Positions 1-5,531 of a DNA stretch of 10,929 bases are shown piece after piece. The DNA is taken from contig CAZXBB010000291.1 in assembly GCA_964638815.1 (NCBI GenBank), positions 1 through 10,929 on the forward strand, in the 5' to 3' direction. The notes beneath the pieces are model-generated. The model did not search any database. It saw only the letters and a program-made list of their open reading frames with translations, and was not told the DNA's origin. Each line of letters starts with the position of its first letter. Positions within the stretch are counted from its first letter, which is position 1. Origin of the DNA: CAZXBB01 sp964638815. Its GTDB lineage: Bacteria; Planctomycetota; Phycisphaerae; Phycisphaerales; SM1A02. The position numbers and the translations under genes are program-made.

Positions 1-135
1 GCTCGCGAAGCGGACGATCAGTTCGTCCACGTCCGCGCGTTCCGCTTGCCCGGCTGCGAGGGTCGATATCACGCAGAGGGAACACGCGATCGCCGATGTC
101 CCCACTCCTCGTTTGCAGCTGCTTCGGACAGTCAT
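1..135 (-). CDS. N-terminal part of a secreted protein of unknown function (runs off the left edge)
   Basis: Reading minus from an ATG at 135 gives 45 uninterrupted codons to the window edge. The product starts with a classical Sec signal peptide: a basic n-region (R4, K8, R9), a hydrophobic core at about residues 11-26 (GVGTSAIACSLCVISTL), and a likely cleavage site after the A-A-G-Q-A stretch ending at residue 31. The start is supported by an AGGAA Shine-Dalgarno at 144-148, 8 nt upstream. The mature part visible (ERADVDELIVRFAS) is too short to assign a family. It is divergent from the plus-strand mddA gene. The signal peptide and RBS are seen directly; export is inferred. Confidence 0.7.
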   Translation of the reverse strand, partial: MTVRSSCKRGVGTSAIACSLCVISTLAAGQAERADVDELIVRFAS

Positions 136-305
136 GCCACGCATTCCTGCCCGATGCCTCGCGCAGACACTGGGCAGAGTCCGTCCCGCGTATCAGCCGA
201 ATCGCCGATCAGGCACCACATGGCACAAGCGTACGACCGCGCGAAGGCCGACGCAATCCCTGCGTCTGCGGCGAGCCACCACACCCGGGGCGGATAGCAC
301 ACGGC

Positions 306-373
306 CCCAAACGTCCATCGCCCCCCATCGCGCAGCCGCCCCGAACGTCCGTCACGCCCCCATCGCGCAAGCC
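306..373. repeat. Imperfect ~34-bp direct repeat, two copies plus partial copies
   Basis: Copy one (about 306-337) and copy two (about 340-373) share a block of the form ccc(a/g)aacgtcc followed by a c-rich stretch and atcgcgca(g/a). A partial third copy begins at about 373 (ccccaaacgtccc). A diverged fourth is at about 643-692, where a ccgaacgtt block and the identical acgcccccatcgcg 14-mer are separated by a longer insert. The function is unknown. Confidence 0.55.
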
Positions 374-391
374 CCAAACGTCCCAAACCAA

Positions 392-645
392 GGCGGCATG
401 GACGCCGCCGGTCGCCGCGCGGCATCTGCAGACCCGCCTGCAGACCCGGAGGGTCTGCGAAAACCAGCTCTGCGAAAACCAGCCCCGACCCACCCGGACT
501 TCGCACGCGCAGGCGGCAGGATGCCGCCGTCGCACTTGCACGCCGGGACTTCGTAGCGTGAGCTGCAGGATGCAGCGTCGCCGCGCGTGACGGGCAAAGG
601 TGTAAGCAGCACGTCACGCCAAACGGGGCTGCACGACGCAGCCCC
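392..645. repeat. Cluster of five short hairpins, three with the same GGA loop
   Basis: Five perfect inverted repeats lie in 254 bp. At 392-409 the stem is GGCGGC/GCCGCC with loop ATGGAC. At 440-458 it is GCAGACCC/GGGTCTGC with loop GGA. At 512-528 it is GGCGGCA/TGCCGCC with loop GGA. At 562-576 it is GCTGCA/TGCAGC with loop GGA. At 625-645 it is GGGGCTGC/GCAGCCCC with loop ACGAC. The third and fourth also share flanks (cccgg-acttcg before, cgtcgc after), so they are diverged copies of one ~50-bp unit whose two stem arms changed together. This fits a dispersed hairpin repeat of REP-like style; the family is not identified. Confidence 0.6.
454..483. repeat. Perfect 15-bp tandem duplication
   Basis: The 15-mer tctgcgaaaaccagc occurs at 454-468 and again, identical, at 469-483. 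It immediately follows the left arm and loop of the 440-458 hairpin and begins inside its right arm, so the duplication probably arose by slippage at that structure. Confidence 0.85.
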
Positions 646-691
646 CCGAACGTTCGAACGACCCCCGCACCACGTGTTACGCCCCCATCGC

Positions 692-778
692 GGCTGCCCC
701 GAGGATCTCGACGGGAGCGGCGCGATCGACTTCGCCGATCTGCTGGCGCTGCTTGCGGCGTGGGGTTCGTGCGAGTAG
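692..778 (+). pseudogene. Orphan GC-type dockerin-like C-terminal tail
   Basis: This frame encodes a complete 28-residue dockerin-like unit: G-C-P-E-D-L-D-G-S-G, then FADLLALL, then AAWGSCE and a TAG stop. By eye it matches the second dockerin repeat of the protein at 9851-10270 at 20 of 28 residues without gaps. The D-x-D-x-S-G start is the calcium-binding loop of a dockerin EF hand, and the W-G-x-C-E end matches the other two dockerin proteins in the window. No credible protein precedes it. The frame is open only from about 557, the upstream residues are low-complexity, and the best ATG (587) has no clear RBS and no signal peptide. I read it as the surviving 3' end of a deleted or rearranged gene. 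A sequencing or assembly gap, or a frameshift further upstream, is the alternative. Confidence 0.65.
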
Positions 779-892
779 CTCTTACGGCATGCTGCTCGTA
801 CGGCCCGGTTCAAACAAATCCCGCAAGGCCGCCGCGACGACCGCTGAACGCGACGCCGGCGAAAAAGGTCGCAAATCCATGGCAGCCGACCG

Positions 893-930
893 GGCCGGGC
901 GTCGCACGTTCCACGGCGGGCGACCCGGCC
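893..930 (+). other. G+C-rich hairpin in the mddA leader
   Basis: GGCCGG (893-898) pairs with CCGGCC (925-930), and GTCGC (901-905) with GCGAC (920-924), leaving a 2-nt bulge and a 14-nt loop. It sits about 40 nt before the mddA start. It could be a leader structure or a terminator for whatever lies upstream, but no U tract follows. I could not match it to a known riboswitch class, including SAM- or SAH-responsive ones. Such stems also arise by chance at this G+C content. Confidence 0.25.
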
Positions 931-972
931 GGGCAAGGCCGCGGTGACCCGCAATCAGCCCCGGAGAATGCC

Positions 973-1815
973 ATGAGCACCGAATCCCTGACCGCTTCGC
1001 GTTACTTCCCCCTCCCGACCCCCGATGACGCCGTTCCCGCGACCGGAGCGACCGCCACGCCGGCGGCGCGCGTGGCCGCGTTCGCCTACGGCCTCGCGTG
1101 TTACGCCGCCTTCTTGGGCACGTTCCTCTACGGCATGGGGTTCATCACCGGCTTCGTCACGCCGACCCGTCTCGACGCGATCGCGCCGGTCACGACGGGC
1201 ACGGCCTGGCTCGTGAACGTCGGCCTGCTCGCGGCCTTCGCGCTTCAGCACAGCGTGATGGCGCGCCCCGGCTTCAAGAAGTGGTGGACGCGCTTCGTGC
1301 CGGAGCCGGTCGAGCGGAGCACGTACTGCCTCTTCAGCTCCGTCGCGCTGATCGCGCTCTTCGCGTTCTGGCAGCCGATGGGCGGCGTGATCTGGGACGT
1401 GTCTTCGACGGCCGGCCGCACCGCGCTGATCGCGATCGGTCTCTCGGGCTGGCTGCTGGTGCTCGTCGCGACGTTCCTCATCAACCACTTTGATCTCTTC
1501 GGACTCCGCCAGGTGTGGCTCTACCTGCGCGGCAAGCCGTACACCAGCCTGCGCTTCCAGACGCCGGGCCCCTACCGGCTGGTGCGGCACCCGCTCTACG
1601 TCGGCTGGCTGCTCGCATTCTGGGGCGCGCCGACGATGACCTTCGCGCACCTCGTCTTCGCCGTCACGTGCTCGCTCTACATCCTGGTCGCCATCCGCTT
1701 CGAGGAGCGCGACCTGGTGACCTCGCTCGGCGAGGACTACCGGAGGTATCGCCGCCGCGTCCCGATGCTGGTTCCGTTCCTGCGGCCCCGCGCGGCCGGG
1801 GAAGGTGCGGCGTGA
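973..1815 (+). CDS. mddA: Methanethiol S-methyltransferase MddA-like (NnrU/isoprenylcysteine methyltransferase-type membrane enzyme)
   Basis: The product has 280 residues and about five or six hydrophobic segments (roughly 34-62, 75-94, 116-138, 150-172 and a re-entrant pair at 205-240). Family-like blocks are ALQHSVMARPGFKKWWTR (90-107), VERSTY (113-118), FLINHFDLFGLRQVWL (168-183), RHPLYVGWLLAFW (205-217), FEERDL (243-248) and GEDYRRYRRRVPMLVP (253-268). The RHPxYxG and EERDL motifs are typical of SAM-dependent membrane methyltransferases of the ICMT/NnrU type, and NHFDLFGLRQ is what I associate with MddA. That enzyme methylates methanethiol with SAM to give dimethyl sulfide. The ATG at 973 has GGAG at 963-966, 6 nt upstream. 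Earlier in-frame starts would add a hydrophilic low-complexity leader and are less likely. The N-terminal tail of about 33 residues looks long. A different thiol or an NnrU-like role cannot be excluded. Confidence 0.75.
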   Translation: MSTESLTASRYFPLPTPDDAVPATGATATPAARVAAFAYGLACYAAFLGTFLYGMGFITGFVTPTRLDAIAPVTTGTAWLVNVGLLAAFALQHSVMARPGFKKWWTRFVPEPVERSTYCLFSSVALIALFAFWQPMGGVIWDVSSTAGRTALIAIGLSGWLLVLVATFLINHFDLFGLRQVWLYLRGKPYTSLRFQTPGPYRLVRHPLYVGWLLAFWGAPTMTFAHLVFAVTCSLYILVAIRFEERDLVTSLGEDYRRYRRRVPMLVPFLRPRAAGEGAA

Positions 1816-1946
1816 GCCGGCTCCGACGACCCCGGCGCGGGGGCCGCGCCACGGCCGTGGGCGGCGCGGCGTTCCTCTTCTTCCTCGCGAAGGGGATCAT
1901 CTGGCTGATCGTCTTCGCGGCCGGGGCCGTGGCCACCGCGACCTGA
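1812..1946 (+). CDS. Small membrane protein translationally coupled to mddA
   Basis: A GTG start overlaps the mddA stop in the sequence GTGA, a classical coupling arrangement, with the purine-rich stretch GGGGAAGG at 1798-1805 about 6 nt upstream. The 44-residue product has a strongly basic N-terminus (SRLRRPRRGGR) followed by one hydrophobic segment (AAFLFFLAKGIIWLIVFAAG, about residues 18-37), so it should be a single-span membrane protein with its N-terminus in the cytoplasm by the positive-inside rule. I do not recognise a family with a known function. The overlap suggests co-translation with, and perhaps association with, the methyltransferase. The unusual GTG start and short length leave some doubt. 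Confidence 0.6.
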   Translation: MSRLRRPRRGGRATAVGGAAFLFFLAKGIIWLIVFAAGAVATAT

Positions 1947-1988
1947 CGGTCGCACCGCGCCCGGCACACCCGCCCGCGAGGCAGAGCC

Positions 1989-2053
1989 CGCCGCCCCGCC
2001 ACGCCACCACCCCGCCACCCCCCTGCCACCCCGCCGCCCCGCCACCCCGCCGG
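1989..2053. repeat. Low-complexity tandem repeat of gccaccccgcc-like units
   Basis: The tract is made of interleaved variants of gccaccccgcc and gccgccccgcc with almost no G other than the unit-initial one, an obvious strand asymmetry. Read on the minus strand it would encode Trp/Arg/Gly/Val/Ala-rich repeats, but no start or signal accompanies it. It is probably a slippage-prone minisatellite. Confidence 0.65.
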
Positions 2054-2076
2054 CGCGACAGCATCGCCGAAACGCA

Positions 2077-2111
2077 CGATCCCGTCGCGATCGATTTCCG
2101 CGACGGGATCG
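2077..2111 (+). terminator. Perfect 13-bp inverted repeat, possible terminator of the mddA pair
   Basis: CGATCCCGTCGCG (2077-2089) is exactly complementary to CGCGACGGGATCG (2099-2111), with a 9-nt loop that includes ATCGATTT. It stands about 130 bp after the small membrane protein gene and 137 bp before the next start. No U tract follows on either strand, so it would be a non-canonical terminator. A protein-binding operator is the other reading. Confidence 0.45.
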
Positions 2112-2248
2112 CCGCGCGCGCGCGTCGATGTCCGCGGCGCGGCGCTCCCGCCGGCCGTTTCCCCGGGACAGACGGCCGGAGCGAAACACGACGGATCGAC
2201 GGGACGTGTGACCGGTACGACGTGCGACTGATACCATGCCGGCCCCGG

Positions 2249-3709
2249 ATGCCCGACGAGATCGACAACCTGTTCCGCCAGGCCGTCGCGGCGCTCCGTG
2301 CGCAACGGCTCGCCGACGCGGAGCGCGTGTGCCGGCAGGTGCTGAAGAAGCGAAAGAAGCACCTCGACGCGCTGAGCATGATGGCGCACATCGCGATCAA
2401 CCGGCTCGATTTCGCGGGGGCGGAGTCGTACCTGAAGCAGTGCCTCGCGCTGCGGCCGAAGGAGCCGTATCTCCATCAGCAACTCGCGAAGGTACACGCG
2501 ACGCAGGGCCGGTTCAGGGAGGCGATCACGCGGTTCGACCGGATCCTCAAGCTCGCGCCGCGCGACCCGGCCGCGATCGCGGGCAAGGCGGCCGCGCTCG
2601 AGCGCAAGGGTGACGACGCGCGGGCCCGTGCGCTGCTCGATCCCATCGTCGCCGCCGGCGGGGAGACGCCGGAGATGGCGGTCACGTACACGGCCCTCCT
2701 CGCCCGGGAGCACCGCGACGACGACGTGATCGCGCTCGCCACGAAGCACCTCGAGCGCGCGGACGTGGCGCCTGATTATCGCGCCGCCCTGTGCACGGCC
2801 CTCGGCAGGGCCCACGAGCGCGCCGGGGCATACGACCGGGCGTTCGCGGCGTATCGCGACGGCAACGCCGTCCATCCGGTGAGCTTCGACGCAGCCCGTC
2901 TCGCCCGCACGCGTGACGAGCTCATCGCGGCGTTCGCGCCGGCGACGTTCGCGGAGCTGCCCCGCGCGGCGAGCGCGTCCCGCCTGCCGGTGTTCATCGT
3001 CGGCACAGCGCGCAGCGGCACGACGCTCCTCGACCGGATCATCGACGCGCATCCGAAGGCCGCCGGCATCGGCGAGACAGAGCTCGTGCGCGATCTCGTG
3101 AAACGCATCGCGCAGGAGACGGGCGCACCGCGGGTCTGGCCCGGCTGCGTGCACGACCTCGCGCAGGGGGACGTCGATCGGCTGAGCCGGTCGATCGCGG
3201 ACGTCTTCACCCGCCGCGCCGCCGGCGGCCGGCAGCGAGTCGCGGACAAGAGCATCTCGAACTTCAGCCATGTCGGCCTCATCGCGCTCCTGTTCCCCGA
3301 CGCCCCGATCATCCACGTCCGACGCGATCCGCTGGACGCCTGCTTCTCGATGTTCGCCGAGCCGCTGCCGGTCGGCGTGCACCCGTACTCGAACGACCTT
3401 CGCAACATCGGCGTCTACTACCGCCAGTACGTCCGTCTCATGGACCACTGGCGCGGGCTCCCGGGCGTGCGCATGTTCGAAGTGCGCTACGAGGATCTCG
3501 TGAACGACCCGCAGCGGTGGATTCCCGAGGTCATCGCATATTGCGGCCTCGAATGGGACGACGCGTGTCTGCGGTTCCACGAGACCGGCCGCGCCGCAGC
3601 GACGATCAGCTACGACCAGGTGCGGCGGCCGATCTACACGAGCTCGGTCGGACGCGCGGAGCGGTTTCGGGCGCATCTCGGGCCGTTGATCGACGCGCTC
3701 GGAACGTGA
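2249..3709 (+). CDS. TPR-sulfotransferase fusion protein
   Basis: The product has 486 residues. The N-terminal part (about 1-235) consists of helical TPR-like repeats, for example A-x-L-x-x-Q-R-L-x-D-A-E-R at 14-26 and GRFREAITRFDRILKLAP at 87-104. The C-terminal part (about 246-486) is a PAPS-dependent sulfotransferase of the Sulfotransfer_3 type. PVFIVGTARSGTTLLDRII (247-265) contains the 5'-phosphosulfate loop, ADKSISNF (332-339) is the family's D-K element, and HVRRDPLDACFSMF (356-369) is the 3'-phosphate-binding strand and helix. RYEDLVNDP (413-421) and QVRRPIYTSSVGRAERF (457-473) are also typical. Such proteins move the sulfuryl group from PAPS to a hydroxyl or amine of a protein, glycan or small molecule, and the TPR part probably recruits the substrate. 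No signal peptide is seen, so it should be cytosolic or peripheral. The ATG at 2249 has only a weak SD (ggccccgg). The acceptor cannot be told from sequence. Confidence 0.85.
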   Translation: MPDEIDNLFRQAVAALRAQRLADAERVCRQVLKKRKKHLDALSMMAHIAINRLDFAGAESYLKQCLALRPKEPYLHQQLAKVHATQGRFREAITRFDRILKLAPRDPAAIAGKAAALERKGDDARARALLDPIVAAGGETPEMAVTYTALLAREHRDDDVIALATKHLERADVAPDYRAALCTALGRAHERAGAYDRAFAAYRDGNAVHPVSFDAARLARTRDELIAAFAPATFAELPRAASASRLPVFIVGTARSGTTLLDRIIDAHPKAAGIGETELVRDLVKRIAQETGAPRVWPGCVHDLAQGDVDRLSRSIADVFTRRAAGGRQRVADKSISNFSHVGLIALLFPDAPIIHVRRDPLDACFSMFAEPLPVGVHPYSNDLRNIGVYYRQYVRLMDHWRGLPGVRMFEVRYEDLVNDPQRWIPEVIAYCGLEWDDACLRFHETGRAAATISYDQVRRPIYTSSVGRAERFRAHLGPLIDALGT

Positions 3710-3715
3710 GCGCGC

Positions 3716-3747
3716 GGCCCGGCTCGGGCCGTCAGGGACACGGTCCC
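3716..3747 (+). terminator. Two tandem hairpins after the sulfotransferase gene
   Basis: GGCCCG/CGGGCC with loop GCT (3716-3730) is followed by GGGAC/GTCCC with loop ACG (3735-3747), starting 6 nt after the stop codon. The genes on either side converge here, so the structures could end transcription from both directions. There is no U tract. Confidence 0.4.
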
Positions 3748-3838
3748 CAGTCGATCGCGAGGTACACGTCGCCCATGTGCTGCGCCCGGGCGACGCCGGC
3801 AACGGCGGCGGGAGCATGTCATGAGCGCTGGCCTCGCC

Positions 3839-4939
3839 TTACCCGGAGAGCCGAATGTCATCGAAGAGCTCGATGAGCGAGGGGCCGCCGTCGATGAACT
3901 CCTGGTGCGAGAAGCCGCTGCAGCCCCCCGGGGTGATCGGCCGCTCGGGCGACGCCGGTCCATCGGTTGCGGACATGTAGATGCCGTCGGGCCCGGCGGA
4001 AATGAGCACAATGTCCCCGAGCGGGGTCTTCGCCGTCGTCGGATCGTCCGCCACCGTCACCTCGCTGACGGGATGCCGGATCATCTGCGAGAGCGTCATG
4101 AAGGCACGATGCGGAGAAAAGCCCCGCGGACCGTTCTCCTCGATCGACAGAAGGCTGCCGCCGTCGCCACCCTGACATGGATCGTCGAACATCTGCCGCT
4201 CCATCGAGATGTACGGCAGCAGACCGTCGATGTAGAACAGCGGCTTGATCTGGTTGTGACCCAAGACATCACCGTGCGCGTCGCGCACCATCGGCCCGTG
4301 CGCGCGGGCCCGACGCACGTAGAGGATCGGATTGCCCCAACCGTCGACGAGATCGGGAAGCCGGTAGTACGTTTCGTCCGGGAAGTGCTCGCGACCCCAC
4401 TGCGGGTTGGCGGGATCCGATCCGTCGATCTCCCGGATCGCCGCCGAGGGCTCCATGTACGGGGCATAGGGCTTACCGTGGATGATCGGCCCTTCCCCGA
4501 TTCGCTTCTTGTCGACGCGAAACGAGTAGTAGTCGCCGCGTGGTGACGCCAGCATGTCGAACTGGATCCACTCGTGCCCCATGCTGTCCCATTCTTCGGT
4601 GGAGACATCCTCCTCGCGGACGTATCCGCCCAGGAGATGCAGCAGCGCGTTCTCGGTCGAGCTGATCGCGAAGCCGCCGCTCCACTGATGGGCGACGGTG
4701 TGATTGTGGAACGCCAGGACGTGTTCCGGTACCACGCCGGGTGGATAGCCATGCTCGGTGCGAAACGCATTGCAGGCATTGAGGAATGCCTGCATCGTGC
4801 CGATGGTCTCCGCCCGCTTCCGAGCCGAGCTGACCTGACCAAGCGCGCCGAGGAGCAGGCCGATCAGCACGGCAATGATGGCGACGACGATCAGGATCTC
4901 CGTCAGGGTGAACGAACGGTACCGTCGGAGTGGTCGCAT
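3839..4939 (-). CDS. Type II secretion/prepilin-like protein with class III signal peptide
   Basis: The 366-residue product begins with MRPLRRYRS, then FTLTEILIVVAIIAVLIGLL, a textbook prepilin leader and N-terminal helix. Cleavage would fall between S9 and F10, leaving mature F1 and E5 as in type IV pilins and pseudopilins. The residue before the cut is Ser instead of the usual Gly. The body carries pseudopilin-like blocks: DGWGNPILYVRR (199-210) and GDIVLISAGPDGIYMSATDG (308-327), the latter resembling the C-terminal S-A-G-P-D-G loop of GspG-type proteins. It is much longer than a minor pseudopilin (about 150 residues), and it lacks the short DG motif that ends DUF1559 proteins. The leader position fixes the start at 4939; the RBS there is weak. 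No other secretion genes are nearby, so it is one of the scattered prepilin-like proteins common in planctomycetes. Confidence 0.85.
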   Translation of the reverse strand: MRPLRRYRSFTLTEILIVVAIIAVLIGLLLGALGQVSSARKRAETIGTMQAFLNACNAFRTEHGYPPGVVPEHVLAFHNHTVAHQWSGGFAISSTENALLHLLGGYVREEDVSTEEWDSMGHEWIQFDMLASPRGDYYSFRVDKKRIGEGPIIHGKPYAPYMEPSAAIREIDGSDPANPQWGREHFPDETYYRLPDLVDGWGNPILYVRRARAHGPMVRDAHGDVLGHNQIKPLFYIDGLLPYISMERQMFDDPCQGGDGGSLLSIEENGPRGFSPHRAFMTLSQMIRHPVSEVTVADDPTTAKTPLGDIVLISAGPDGIYMSATDGPASPERPITPGGCSGFSHQEFIDGGPSLIELFDDIRLSG

Positions 4940-4959
4940 CGGCGTGTCCAGCTCGCACC

Positions 4960-4988
4960 AGCCTACAGAGAGCCGTGGACGAGAACAA
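4960..4988 (-). promoter_or_regulatory. Candidate promoter of the prepilin-like gene
   Basis: On the minus strand TTGTTC (4988-4983) is separated by exactly 17 bp from TAGGCT (4965-4960). The latter ends 20 nt before the start codon. The -10 matches the TAnnnT core only, so this is a weak call. Confidence 0.3.
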
Positions 4989-5168
4989 CGAGTCGCCGCA
5001 AACACGGCACGAGGACCCGGGCTGCCCGGGCCGCCATCGCGCCCGACGACACCCCGACAGCCGCACCGCGAGTCGGCCCAACCTGGCGCGGCGAGGCGCG
5101 GCCGTAACCGACGCTCGCCGGACCCCGTTTCCGCGCGCAACCCGTTGTGGTTCAGCGACGGACGACAA

Positions 5169-5189
5169 CGCCGCGCGGTCCGCGCGGCG
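5169..5189 (-). terminator. Strong G+C hairpin downstream of tRNA-Thr
   Basis: CGCCGCGCGG (5169-5178) and CCGCGCGGCG (5180-5189) are complementary, leaving in practice a 9-bp stem with a 3-nt loop. It lies 30 nt after the tRNA 3' end in the direction of tRNA transcription and could terminate it or guide 3' processing. No U tract follows. Confidence 0.4.
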
Positions 5190-5197
5190 TCGTGCCA

Positions 5198-5217
5198 TGA
5201 TCAGGAATGATCAGGAA
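5198..5217. repeat. Perfect 10-bp tandem repeat next to the tRNA 3' end
   Basis: tgatcaggaa occurs twice in a row (5198-5207 and 5208-5217), ending 2 nt from the tRNA discriminator base. TGATCA is itself palindromic. Direct repeats at a tRNA 3' end can be traces of integration, but no integrase or attachment-site duplicate is visible. Confidence 0.8.
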
Positions 5218-5219
5218 AG

Positions 5220-5292
5220 AGCCACCCACCGGACTCGAACCGGTGACCTGAGCTTTACGAAAGCTCCGCTCTACCAACTGAGCTAGGGTGGC
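5220..5292 (-). tRNA. tRNA-Thr (anticodon CGT)
   Basis: The minus strand folds as a complete 73-nt cloverleaf. The acceptor stem is GCCACCC/GGGTGGC with discriminator T. The D arm is GCTC-AGTTGGTA-GAGC. The anticodon arm is GAGCT-TTCGTAA-AGCTC with CGT at 5257-5259, reading ACG. The variable loop is AGGTC and the T arm is ACCGG-TTCGAAT-CCGGT. G1-C72 and C2-G71 agree with threonine identity in bacteria. The 3' CCA is not encoded and must be added by the CCA enzyme. Confidence 0.97.
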
Positions 5293-5303
5293 ACGAAGCG
5301 GGA

Positions 5304-5332
5304 ACAGTATCACGCGGGTTCGACCTGGGCAA
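5304..5332 (-). promoter_or_regulatory. Candidate promoter of tRNA-Thr
   Basis: Minus strand TTGCCC (5332-5327), 17-bp spacer, TACTGT (5309-5304). The -10 ends 11 nt before the tRNA 5' end, so a start about 7 nt further on would give a very short leader, as is usual for a tRNA. The -35 overlaps the 12-bp tandem repeat. Confidence 0.4.
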
Positions 5333-5381
5333 CGACCCGGGCGATGGGGCGGGCAACGGGGCGGGCGATGGCGCGGGCGAT
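5322..5381. repeat. Five tandem copies of a 12-bp unit
   Basis: The units are gacctgggcaac, gacccgggcgat, ggggcgggcaac, ggggcgggcgat and ggcgcgggcgat. The core gggc(aa/ga)(c/t) is constant and the first four bases of each unit vary. On the plus strand it would read Gly-Asn/Asp-rich text, but no gene is supported. It is a minisatellite directly upstream of the tRNA promoter. Confidence 0.8.
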
Positions 5382-5531
5382 GATGGTCATCGGTGCGTCG
5401 CTTCGTCGCCCAGCGCACGCCGCACGCCGCTCAGCCGCCGCTCGGCCGCCGCTCGCCCAGCGGTCCGCCCGCCCGACTCTGCGGCGCAGGACAGGGGTGC
5501 CATGGGCGCCCGCCCGCGGCCGATCACGCGA

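Larger units (their letters stand above)
136..691. other. Gene-poor, repeat- and hairpin-rich spacer
   Basis: I see no convincing gene in this stretch. The open frames crossing it translate to low-complexity Arg/Pro/Ala/Ser-rich text without RBS or recognisable motifs, as expected from G+C-rich noncoding DNA. What it does hold is described separately: direct repeats around 306-373, a 15-bp tandem duplication at 454-483 and a series of small hairpins between 392 and 645. A perfect palindrome CGTTCGAACG lies at 651-660. A 14-mer, acgcccccatcgcg, occurs identically at 354-367 and 679-692, the second copy touching the orphan dockerin fragment. Confidence 0.6.
1947..2248. other. Intergenic spacer between the mddA pair and the sulfotransferase gene
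   Basis: About 300 bp without a supported gene. It contains a low-complexity cc/gcc repeat tract (1989-2053), a perfect inverted repeat (2077-2111) and then unremarkable G+C-rich sequence leading to the start at 2249. The stretch gactgatacc (2225-2234) could hold a -10-like element for the sulfotransferase gene, but I see no convincing -35 to go with it. Confidence 0.5.

Noticed and set aside
96..590. Plus-strand open frames across the left spacer
   Set aside because: The translations are low-complexity, they cross hairpins and direct repeats, and the left end overlaps the minus-strand signal-peptide gene.
306..645. CRISPR array
   Set aside because: The repeats are imperfect, the intervals are irregular and not unique spacers, and there are no cas genes.
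779..972. Possible SAM- or SAH-responsive riboswitch in front of a SAM-dependent methyltransferase gene
   Set aside because: I looked for the conserved cores of these classes and found none; only a generic G+C-rich hairpin is present.
955..1650. Minus-strand open frame of 231 codons opposite mddA
   Set aside because: It is a charged, Arg/Glu-rich shadow of a membrane protein gene with no RBS.
1664..3817. Minus-strand open frame of 717 codons
   Set aside because: It is antisense to the TPR-sulfotransferase and part of mddA, both of which have clear family motifs; its own translation is low-complexity and has no start signal.
5152..5418. Minus-strand frame reading ATLAQLVERSFRKAQVTGSS
   Set aside because: This is the well-known false protein produced by translating a tRNA gene; it lies over tRNA-Thr.
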